Below the pieces are notes generated by a model. It was not told the DNA's origin and did not search any database. It saw only the letters and a program-made list of their open reading frames with translations. DNA of 10,383 nt from Dehalococcoidia bacterium (lineage in GTDB: Bacteria; Chloroflexota; Dehalococcoidia; GIF9; AB-539-J10). This document shows, piece after piece, positions 1 through 6,627 of this stretch. Numbering within the stretch: the stretch's first letter is position 1; every line of letters begins with the position of its first letter. A program made the position numbers and the translations under genes. Location: positions 1 through 10,383 of the forward strand of contig JAUXIH010000029.1 in the NCBI GenBank assembly GCA_030621105.1, read 5' to 3'.

Positions 1-1
1 T

Positions 2-895
2 GATGATGCCCTGGCGCTGATCTTGGCCTTAAAGTCACCAGAGGTACAGGTTATAGGCATAAGCACGGTGGCGGGCAATGCCCCGGTGGCACTTACCAGC
101 GCTAATGCCTGCCAGGTGCTGGAAGCCTGTAACATACACAATATCCCGGTAGCTAAGGGGGCAGCAAGCCCCCTGGAACGACCTCTTGAACACGCACTCA
201 GCTATCATGGTCCAGACGGATTAGGTAAGCTTGCCCTGCCGGAGAGAAAGTTCCCACTTGATCCAGAACCAGCCCCCGAGTTTATCGCTCACCTGGTTTC
301 ACAACACCCGCATGAGATTATATTAGTGGCTACAGGCCCACTGACCAACATAGCTCAGGCATTCCAGAGCCACCCCCAGCTACCCAGGTTGCTGTCGCGA
401 ATGATACTGATGGGAGGAGCTTACCGTATCTCCCCTTTTGGCAGAGGAAATAAAACCCCCCTTGCTGAATTTAACATCTGGCAGGATCCTGAAGCTGCTT
501 TTACCGTATTTACCTCTGGAATAGATATCACCGCCATCGGCCTTGATGTCTCAGCGAATCCTGAGGTCTGCTTGAGCAACAAACACCTGAATCAGTTGGA
601 GACAGGACACTCCACAGCCATCTCATTGGCTATACAGCTTGCAGAATATGCTATCCAGCACCACGGATGCTGCGAACTCCATGACCCCCTGGCCCTAGCA
701 AGCCTACTGGACCCTTCGCTATTTAGTTTTATGTCCGTATCTGTAGAAGTAATCACCACGAATGATGAGGAACGCGGCATGACTCGTATTTTACCTCTGG
801 GCTCAGGTAGCAGGATGCCATCCATACACATGGCTATCGATGTAGATGAAGCTCGATTTATACAATTATTCCTGTCACGTGTATTCGGCAGATAA
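2..895 (+). CDS. Inosine-uridine preferring nucleoside hydrolase (5'-truncated by window edge)
   Basis: This enzyme family hydrolyses the N-glycosidic bond of (deoxy)ribonucleosides, giving free base and ribose for salvage in the cytoplasm. The reading frame is open from base 2 and starts with DDALAL, the end of the family's N-terminal calcium-binding motif (DTDxGxDDA). Only the first dozen or so residues are therefore outside the window, and the TTG at 23 is not the real start. Further family marks are VATGPLTNIA, LMGGAY, EFNIWQDPEAA (the substrate/metal loop) and HDPLALA (the C-terminal calcium-binding Asp). The visible 297 residues match the usual length of about 310. The stop at 893-895 is followed after one base by the ATG of a PfkB sugar kinase, so the two are almost certainly co-transcribed. 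That suggests the released pentose is phosphorylated by the neighbour. Substrate preference (purine, pyrimidine or broad) cannot be read from the sequence. Confidence 0.93.
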   Translation, partial: DDALALILALKSPEVQVIGISTVAGNAPVALTSANACQVLEACNIHNIPVAKGAASPLERPLEHALSYHGPDGLGKLALPERKFPLDPEPAPEFIAHLVSQHPHEIILVATGPLTNIAQAFQSHPQLPRLLSRMILMGGAYRISPFGRGNKTPLAEFNIWQDPEAAFTVFTSGIDITAIGLDVSANPEVCLSNKHLNQLETGHSTAISLAIQLAEYAIQHHGCCELHDPLALASLLDPSLFSFMSVSVEVITTNDEERGMTRILPLGSGSRMPSIHMAIDVDEARFIQLFLSRVFGR

Positions 896-896
896 C

Positions 897-1889
897 ATGG
901 TCAATCTAGTTGTATGTGGAGCGATTAACTGGGACACCACTTGCTTCACCGAGCACCTGCCTCGCCCTGGAGAAGAGGTATGCGTAACACGCGTTTCCTC
1001 TGAAGCTGGAGGCACTGGCAGCAACGTGGCAGTGGCTGCAGCACAAGTCCTGGGAGCAGGCCAGGTCGCCCTGATCGCAGCTCTTGGAGAGGATGATATT
1101 GCCCACAGGCAGGTAGTCAACCTGGAGGCTAAAGGAGTCGACATCGCCGGGATCAGAAAGCTGTCAGCAGAGAGTTCAGGACAAGCATATATCACGGTGG
1201 ATCAAAAGGGACAAAACATCATCGCGAGTTACCTGGGAGCCAATGCCAAGTTGACCATAGAACATCTCCATGATCCAGCCACAAGACAACTATTACAACA
1301 ATGCCATGGCATCATACTCACCGACCCCCCTCTGGATGTGGCATCGCAAGTGGTGGCATGGGGAGAACGCCAAGGCATTCCCATACTATGGGATCCTGGA
1401 ATACTGCTAAATCAGGAGATATCAACCCTGCAACCACTGATAGGAAAAGCAGATGTCATATTCCTGAACGAAGCTGAATCCAGTGTATTTCTAGGTACCG
1501 CAGAGTGGAAAGCAGCCTTGAAACAATTAAAACGTCTGGGGTTCACCAGCAAAACCGTGCTCAAGCGTGGCTCCCAGGGGGCTATCCTGTTAGAGCCCGC
1601 TACCGATATGGTGACAGAGATATCCGCCTTGCCTCTGGCAAATCTGGGCTTACATGTCGTTAATGCCGTCGGCTGCGGAGATGTATTCGCTGGGGCTTTT
1701 GCTGCATATTATGCCCTCGGTGTCAACATGGAAAGAACGCTTACCCTCGCAACCATAGCAGCAGGCATTAATGTTACCAGTGAGAAAACTCAGGGCGGCC
1801 CCAGCCGAGAAACTATAGAGCGCATATATCAACATAGCCAGCAATTGAACTTCGCTGCACGGAAACATGGCTCTTCAACCACCGAGTAA
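897..1889 (+). CDS. PfkB-family carbohydrate kinase (ribokinase-like)
   Basis: This is an ATP-dependent sugar or nucleoside kinase of the ribokinase/PfkB fold, 330 residues from the chosen start. The N-terminal glycine motif GGTGSN is at residues 38-43. A substrate/ATP-region NEAE stretch is at about 191-194. The C-terminal PfkB signature VGCGDVFAGAF is at about 258-268, with D262 as the catalytic base and GCGD replacing the common GAGD. The frame is open back to 846, but that part overlaps the nucleoside hydrolase. ATG 897 gives a canonical first beta strand (VNLVVCGAINWD) and sits one base after the upstream stop, so translation is probably coupled. No clear Shine-Dalgarno is visible. Context argues for ribose or a nucleoside as substrate. 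Other PfkB substrates such as adenosine, fructose derivatives or 2-keto-3-deoxygluconate cannot be excluded. The 3' end overlaps the convergent TraB-like gene by 15 bp. Confidence 0.9.
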   Translation: MVNLVVCGAINWDTTCFTEHLPRPGEEVCVTRVSSEAGGTGSNVAVAAAQVLGAGQVALIAALGEDDIAHRQVVNLEAKGVDIAGIRKLSAESSGQAYITVDQKGQNIIASYLGANAKLTIEHLHDPATRQLLQQCHGIILTDPPLDVASQVVAWGERQGIPILWDPGILLNQEISTLQPLIGKADVIFLNEAESSVFLGTAEWKAALKQLKRLGFTSKTVLKRGSQGAILLEPATDMVTEISALPLANLGLHVVNAVGCGDVFAGAFAAYYALGVNMERTLTLATIAAGINVTSEKTQGGPSRETIERIYQHSQQLNFAARKHGSSTTE

Positions 1890-2555
1890 CGTAGTCAGGG
1901 AGAACACCCTGACATCATAATCAGATAAGAGGCCCTGTAAACCAACCACATGTCCAGCCCCAGTAACAATGGCAATATCATCAAACCCCTCCAGTATTCT
2001 TTTTACCCTGATTGCCATATACCTTTCCCTATCATCCAAAAGTACCTTTCTAATTCGGGGAAAGGACTTGCCCAACAAATCCCGGTATCTCTCTGGATCC
2101 TTCTCAAACTCCTTTACCGAATCCTCAAAATTCAACATTGCACGTGGGCGAGATAACGCGATGGGTGGAAATCGCACAAGCTTTCTTGCTATCTCAACCG
2201 GATTCAAAATTTCCGATATAAATGCCTGGCGAAGTCCCCTCTTAATAACTCGTATATCCTTGTCTATTAAAAACAGTTCGGCCCCGATATCTCTTGCTCC
2301 CTCTATCCCACCGAGCATGTCATTTCCCGGAACCGTACCATAGATAGTGGCCATAAGCGCCTGCAACAGAGCTAGAGGGTGAAACGACCTTCCCCTACTA
2401 TGCAATAAAGCCTCATATCTCCCCTCATCAAGTTCGACACAGACCGCCTGAGGTTCCACATCATGGATTATAGTCCTTACCTTGTCTCTCAAGTTAAACA
2501 CATGTCCCGTCCCTATTATCACTACTTTCTTTGTTCTCCCTTCGATGTCATCCAT
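1875..2555 (-). CDS. TraB/PrgY-family protein, short form without membrane domain
   Basis: This is a member of the TraB/PrgY/GumN/TIKI superfamily, whose best-studied members act on peptides or are thought to be metallopeptidase-like. The 226 residues carry the two hallmark GxxH motifs: GTGH with H18 near the N-terminus and GAGH with H202 near the C-terminus. An ELDxxR motif lies at about 41-46 and a conserved DDRERYMA stretch at about 174-181. Many prokaryotic TraB-like proteins are near 390-400 residues, with a C-terminal membrane block. Here the protein stops right after the catalytic-like domain and has no obvious transmembrane segment, so it is probably soluble. ATG 2555 is three bases past the stop of the DUF167 gene and lacks a strong Shine-Dalgarno, which suggests coupled translation as the last gene of the mtaB operon. 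Family membership is clear; substrate and role are unknown. Confidence 0.85.
   Translation of the reverse strand: MDDIEGRTKKVVIIGTGHVFNLRDKVRTIIHDVEPQAVCVELDEGRYEALLHSRGRSFHPLALLQALMATIYGTVPGNDMLGGIEGARDIGAELFLIDKDIRVIKRGLRQAFISEILNPVEIARKLVRFPPIALSRPRAMLNFEDSVKEFEKDPERYRDLLGKSFPRIRKVLLDDRERYMAIRVKRILEGFDDIAIVTGAGHVVGLQGLLSDYDVRVFSLTTLLGG
1894..1913 (+). terminator. Possible hairpin after kinase gene
   Basis: A perfect 7-bp stem (GTCAGGG / CCCTGAC) with a 6-base loop starts five bases after the kinase stop codon. It is symmetrical and could serve both convergent transcripts, but no T-tract follows on either strand. On the minus strand it also lies inside the last codons of the TraB-like gene. 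It is at best a weak or factor-assisted terminator or transcript-end stabiliser. Confidence 0.3.
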
Positions 2556-2558
2556 CAG

Positions 2559-2780
2559 TTAGTCCGTGATAATCTCAACAACTTTACTCCTGCTTTTAAT
2601 CCCTCTCAGTATTCTGACATGCTGCTTGGAGACATGGAAATGCTTTGCCAACTCCCTAATAACCGCCTCACTAGCCTTGCCCTCCTTGGGAGGTTCCTTA
2701 ACTTTCACTATCAGGCCATTTCCGTCCTGCTCGACGGTGACAGCCTTAGCATTAGGTTTAACTCTAACCTGAATTCTCAC
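2559..2780 (-). CDS. DUF167 (YggU/UPF0235) small protein
   Basis: This is a 73-residue conserved protein of the DUF167/YggU family. Its function has not been established, although structures show a small alpha/beta fold. Family marks are the opening basic strand RVKPNAK (residues 5-11), the block PPKEGKASEAVIRELAKHF (about 30-48) and the late GIKSRSKVVEI (about 60-70). The normal family length is about 70-100, so it is complete. The start is GTG 2780, overlapping the end of mtaB by 17 bp. A GGGGAG Shine-Dalgarno lies about 9 bases upstream, inside the mtaB coding sequence. It sits in the middle of the mtaB - DUF167 - TraB-like operon. Confidence 0.88.
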   Translation of the reverse strand: MRIQVRVKPNAKAVTVEQDGNGLIVKVKEPPKEGKASEAVIRELAKHFHVSKQHVRILRGIKSRSKVVEIITD

Positions 2781-4047
2781 CAGTCAATTCTCCCCACATG
2801 CCTTGATGCCAAAATCCGGTTAACTTAGCCGAAACAATACAGTTAGCCAGAGAGGTGCGACTGCGGGCAAACACCCTAATATAATTACCAGTTAATCCAG
2901 AATACAATCCGCTGCCAGAAAACATTTCCTTCTCCCACAGGACAGGCATGGATTGACCCACAAACCTGTGTTCAAAATCGCGCCTGGAGCACAGAGATAA
3001 CTCTAACATACGATGGGTGCGAGATGCCTTTATCCTATCATCAACCTGGTCAGGCATACCTGCTGCCACTGTCCCAGGGCGAGATGAGAAAGGGAAAACA
3101 TGGATGTCAGCAAAATCTGCCTGCCGGCAGAACTGGTAACTTTGTTCAAATTCCCCGTCGGTTTCACCAGGGAAAGCTACCATGATATCAGTGGTAATGG
3201 CCACATCCGGTATGGCCTGTCTGATGGAATCCATCGCTTGTTGATATTGACACAGGGTGTAACGACGTCTCATCCTCTGAAGAACAGCCTCGCTACCACT
3301 TTGCAACGCCATGTGAAAATGATGACACAACCTGTCATCCTGCCATAAATCAAGCAGCTGTGGTGAAATTTCCTGAGGTTGCAATGAAGAGATACGCAAC
3401 CGCTCGATGTCCGTCTCACGAAGTATGCGCTCTACCAACTGTTCCAGCCCACCACCAGCCTCCCGATAACAACCAACCTTGGTTCCAGTGAGAACAACTT
3501 CACGGAAGCCCGCAGCAACTCTCTCCTGAATAGCCTCAATGACCTGGGACGCAGGACAAGAGCTCTCACGTGCCCTCACCCTGGGCACAATACAATAGCT
3601 GCAGGGGGTCCGACAACCCTCCTGGATTTTGATCAGGCTACGAACTCTGGCAATGTTATGACCAGCAGTAGCCTCTAGCTGGTCATGTTCATGATGAGGG
3701 AGAAGCTGTTGGCTGGACAACCAATCAGAAACAATCTCAAGCAATCTCTCCTTTCGCCTGTTATCAACAACAAGGTCTGCAATAGGACTCAACTCCTCAG
3801 GTGCCCTTTGAACATAGCATCCCACAGCAACAATTATTGCTTGGGGATTCCTGCGTCGCGATAATCTTAACCAGTGACGCGCTTTCCTGTCGGCGACATG
3901 AGTGACAGTACAGGTATTGGCAATATATATATCAGCCATAGCGTTGGGAGGAACCAGGCAAAATCCCGCCCGACAAAAACGCGTAGACATGTCCTCTGCC
4001 TCCGCTTGATTAAGCTTACACCCCAGAGTATAAAACGCTACTCGCAC
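2764..4047 (-). CDS. mtaB: tRNA t6A37 methylthiotransferase MtaB
   Basis: This radical-SAM enzyme converts N6-threonylcarbamoyladenosine at tRNA position 37 to its 2-methylthio form (ms2t6A), which aids decoding. The protein is about 427 residues. The N-terminal UPF0004 domain has the three cluster cysteines (GCKLNQ, NTCTVT and VGCYVQ, near residues 10, 46 and 77). The radical-SAM motif CRTPCSYC is at about 145-152. A C-terminal TRAM domain lies at about 365-415. GCKLNQ together with NTCTVT marks the MtaB branch rather than MiaB or RimO. Two in-frame GTG codons (4048-4050 and 4045-4047) lie just past a TATAAT box, with no Shine-Dalgarno. The predicted transcription start falls at 4047-4048, so I choose GTG 4047 as a leaderless start; 4050 is the alternative. 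It is the first gene of a three-gene operon and is divergent from recJ. Confidence 0.94.
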   Translation of the reverse strand: MRVAFYTLGCKLNQAEAEDMSTRFCRAGFCLVPPNAMADIYIANTCTVTHVADRKARHWLRLSRRRNPQAIIVAVGCYVQRAPEELSPIADLVVDNRRKERLLEIVSDWLSSQQLLPHHEHDQLEATAGHNIARVRSLIKIQEGCRTPCSYCIVPRVRARESSCPASQVIEAIQERVAAGFREVVLTGTKVGCYREAGGGLEQLVERILRETDIERLRISSLQPQEISPQLLDLWQDDRLCHHFHMALQSGSEAVLQRMRRRYTLCQYQQAMDSIRQAIPDVAITTDIMVAFPGETDGEFEQSYQFCRQADFADIHVFPFSSRPGTVAAGMPDQVDDRIKASRTHRMLELSLCSRRDFEHRFVGQSMPVLWEKEMFSGSGLYSGLTGNYIRVFARSRTSLANCIVSAKLTGFWHQGMWGELTGENSG

Positions 4048-4054
4048 CACACAG

Positions 4055-4084
4055 ATTATATTTGTCTGCTTCCCGCCAGGTCAA
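4055..4084 (-). promoter_or_regulatory. mtaB promoter (leaderless)
   Basis: Read on the minus strand, TTGACC (4084-4079), an 18-bp spacer and a perfect TATAAT (4060-4055) form a good sigma70-type promoter. The expected transcription start, about seven bases past the -10, coincides with the tandem GTG start codons of mtaB. The mRNA would therefore lack a 5' leader. Confidence 0.7.
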
Positions 4085-4095
4085 ACAACATGGCT

Positions 4096-4123
4096 TTGCC
4101 ATATATATATCATATGTTATAGT
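4096..4123 (+). promoter_or_regulatory. recJ promoter (nearly leaderless)
   Basis: TTGCCA (4096-4101), a 16-bp spacer and TATAGT (4118-4123) match the sigma70 consensus. The predicted start near 4129-4130 leaves only about 4-5 bases before GTG 4134. It lies back to back with the mtaB promoter; the two -35 boxes are 11 bp apart. Confidence 0.55.
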
Positions 4124-4133
4124 TACTCATTCT

Positions 4134-5822
4134 GTGAACGAGCAAACTCAATGGCATCTCTTACCAAAAGCACCCGAGGATTACCTCAGTGCTGCTGGTG
4201 CTTCCCCTCTGATTGCACAGTTACTTTACAACCGTAACATTTCCCTGAACAAAGTTGCCTCATTTCTCTCCGGAGACCAGGTCACACAGGGCAACCCCTT
4301 TTTGCTTCCCGATATGCAGAAAGCGGTAACCCGAATATATAAAGCTATACTGTCAAAAGAGAAAATCGTTATATATGGAGACTTCGATGTTGATGGAGTC
4401 ACCGCCACCGCAACACTTACCGAAGGACTATCCTGGCTGGGAGCACAGGTTGGTACATATATCCCTGATCGGTTCGATGAAGGTCACGGGTTAAATTCAG
4501 ATGCCATAAGCAAGCTTAACCAGCAAGGATTTAACTTGATCATCACCGTTGACTGTGGAATCACTGATAACGAACAGGTAAAGCAAGCCCGGAAAATGGG
4601 CATGGATATGATTATCACCGACCACCACATTCCCTCCACAGATTTGCCTCCAGCAGTAGCAGCAGTCGATGCCAAGAGGCAGGATTCAAGATACCCCTTT
4701 CCCGACTTAGCCGGCGTCGGCGTTGCTTTTAAACTATTACAAGCCCTATTTCACAAGGATAGCAGGGAACACAAGCTCGTCGAGCTACTGGATATGGTCG
4801 CGCTGGGTACAGTCGCCGACATGGTTCCCCTGATTGATGAGAATCGCTATTTGGTACAGAGAGGACTGGAAGTGCTCAATAACACCAACAGGATTGGCCT
4901 GCAGAATATGATTAAAACATCCGGGCTCCAGATGGGCAAGCTCGATGCTGAGAGCATCTCCTGGGATCTAGGACCGCGCCTCAATGCTGCAGGAAGGATG
5001 GGCACCGCCAACACCAGCTATGAACTACTTATATCTACCTCACCTGATGAAGCCCATCTGCTGACACTGGAACTAGAGCAGAGAAATATTGAACGCCAGA
5101 GGTTAAGCAGGGAAATACTTGCCAGGGCCAGTGACAGAATACTAGAACAGGGTGAAGCGTTATTGCTCATCGATGGGGATGAAGATTATCCCGTTGGCAT
5201 CATTGGTCTTGTCGCTGGCAGATTAGTAAATAAGTTTTACAAGCCCGCTATCATGCTTACACTGGGGAATGAGATCTGTCGAGGCAGCTCACGCAGCATA
5301 GCCGAGTTCAACATGGTGCAGGCACTGGAACAATGTAAAGATCTTCTCGTCTGCTTTGGTGGTCATCCCATGGCCGCAGGTTTCACCGTAACCCGGCAAA
5401 ACCTCAATGCACTCAAGGAAAGGCTCACCAGTATTGCAAACCAGCAGCTGTCAGGGCTGGACCTGCATCCACGGATAAACATCGATGCCGAAGTCCCTCT
5501 GAGTGCATTCAACAGCGATACCCTTAACCTGCTCCCCAAGCTAGAACCATTCGGCCAAAAGAACCCCCAACCCATATTCCTCACCCGGAATGTGACAGTA
5601 GTGGAGCATAACAACCTGAATCACAACAACGGATATATAACAGCCAAGCTGAAGCAAGATGACTCCACCTGGAAGGCAATCATGTTTGGAGTATCCAACA
5701 CAACAGAAGAGATGCCACATCACATAGACATAGTGTACTCCCTGAAAAAGAGTCACTGGAATGGGGAAGAGACGTTGCAGCTTAACCTGCGAGATTTTGC
5801 CCCGTCTCGTGAGCTTGATTAA
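4134..5822 (+). CDS. recJ: Single-stranded-DNA-specific exonuclease RecJ
   Basis: RecJ is a 5'-3' single-strand DNA exonuclease used in recombinational and mismatch repair and in rescue of stalled forks. The protein is 562 residues from GTG 4134, the usual family size. The DHH domain shows DFDVDG (about 83-88), TVDCGITDN (about 138-146), TDHH (about 162-165) and GTVADMVPL (about 225-233), which carry the manganese ligands. GPRLNAAGRM follows at about 280-289. The DHHA1 part has GSSRSI (about 384-389) and GGHPMAAGFT (about 409-418). The rest is the C-terminal OB-like region. The frame is open to a TTG at 4062, but those 24 extra residues would cover the promoter boxes and are not RecJ-like. 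GTG 4134 begins just before NEQTQWHLL, a typical RecJ opening. There is no Shine-Dalgarno, consistent with a near-leaderless transcript. The 3' end overlaps the convergent lgt gene by 41 bp. Confidence 0.94.
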   Translation: MNEQTQWHLLPKAPEDYLSAAGASPLIAQLLYNRNISLNKVASFLSGDQVTQGNPFLLPDMQKAVTRIYKAILSKEKIVIYGDFDVDGVTATATLTEGLSWLGAQVGTYIPDRFDEGHGLNSDAISKLNQQGFNLIITVDCGITDNEQVKQARKMGMDMIITDHHIPSTDLPPAVAAVDAKRQDSRYPFPDLAGVGVAFKLLQALFHKDSREHKLVELLDMVALGTVADMVPLIDENRYLVQRGLEVLNNTNRIGLQNMIKTSGLQMGKLDAESISWDLGPRLNAAGRMGTANTSYELLISTSPDEAHLLTLELEQRNIERQRLSREILARASDRILEQGEALLLIDGDEDYPVGIIGLVAGRLVNKFYKPAIMLTLGNEICRGSSRSIAEFNMVQALEQCKDLLVCFGGHPMAAGFTVTRQNLNALKERLTSIANQQLSGLDLHPRINIDAEVPLSAFNSDTLNLLPKLEPFGQKNPQPIFLTRNVTVVEHNNLNHNNGYITAKLKQDDSTWKAIMFGVSNTTEEMPHHIDIVYSLKKSHWNGEETLQLNLRDFAPSRELD

Positions 5823-6627
5823 CCTCCCCCTCCACTTCATCAGCTGAATTCTGCCTCCTGAATCTGCGCATCCTGATAATAAGCCAGGGTACAGCCACAA
5901 CTAGAATTGCCAAACTAATTACCTGGCCCTCCTGCAGACCAAAAAGGAAGGTATCATTTACACGAAAGAACCTTAAACTGAAGTCACCAACAGCATAAAG
6001 TGATAGATAAAGCAAAAATAAAGAACCATGTGGCTTTAACCGATCGCGCATGAACCACACCACAGAGAAGACCACCAGATTCCACAAGAGAAAGTAAATC
6101 TGCGTGGGATGTATGGGCACGCCCAGAGAGCCACAAAAGCTATCCGGATTAGTATAAACAACCGCCCAAGGCAGTGAAGTGGGAAGGCCATAACAACACC
6201 CATTGATGGTACAACCTGCCCTGCCTATTGCCTGAGCCAGCGGAGTTCCCACAGCAACCGCATCGACTATAAGAACTGCTTTCCCCCAGGGATATTTTAT
6301 GCGCCAGAGATAAAACACCACTGCCAGGACTGCTCCAATTACCGCCCCATAGAGGGCCAAACCAGCAAAGCCGATAATCTCGCTGACATGATGAGAATAA
6401 AACTCCCAGTAATCAACAACATGCATCAGCCTGGCACCAACGACACCTCCAATAGTACCGGCAACAAATGAGGTATAGACAACATCTTGGGAAATCCCCA
6501 GCCGTTTCCCTTCACGAATGGTCATCACCAGCAACACCACGACAGCCAAGGCAACCATGATTCCATACCACCTGACGGAAAGGGAACCAATGGTAAAAGC
6601 GATGGGATTCACCCCAATGGTAAACAA
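5782..6627 (-). CDS. lgt: Prolipoprotein diacylglyceryl transferase Lgt
   Basis: Lgt moves a diacylglyceryl group from phosphatidylglycerol to the lipobox cysteine of prelipoproteins in the cytoplasmic membrane, the first step of lipoprotein maturation. The 281-residue protein is very hydrophobic with about seven membrane spans. It begins with the family opening VRWYG (18-22) and carries the Lgt signature as GRAGCTINGCCYG (135-147), then HPTQIYF (173-179) and a late FFR...EGQ (about 220-235). The cysteine-rich signature marks a common bacterial Lgt subgroup. By alignment from memory to E. coli Lgt, the essential Arg (R239) is replaced by D215 and E243 by R219. The start is TTG 6627, directly after the treT stop, with AAGGA five bases upstream. 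It is the last gene of the ftsY-treT-lgt operon and ends inside the 3' end of recJ. The C-terminal tail (about 255-281) is polar and probably cytoplasmic. Confidence 0.92.
   Translation of the reverse strand: MFTIGVNPIAFTIGSLSVRWYGIMVALAVVVLLVMTIREGKRLGISQDVVYTSFVAGTIGGVVGARLMHVVDYWEFYSHHVSEIIGFAGLALYGAVIGAVLAVVFYLWRIKYPWGKAVLIVDAVAVGTPLAQAIGRAGCTINGCCYGLPTSLPWAVVYTNPDSFCGSLGVPIHPTQIYFLLWNLVVFSVVWFMRDRLKPHGSLFLLYLSLYAVGDFSLRFFRVNDTFLFGLQEGQVISLAILVVAVPWLIIRMRRFRRQNSADEVEGEVNQAHETGQNLAG

Noticed and set aside
1875..2555. TraB-like gene as a sign of a conjugative plasmid or pheromone system
   Set aside because: The name is historical. The gene sits in a housekeeping operon, and no transfer, replication or integration genes are nearby.
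4062..4133. Longer recJ N-terminus from TTG 4062
   Set aside because: The extra 24 residues cover the divergent promoter boxes and do not resemble RecJ. GTG 4134 gives the usual length.
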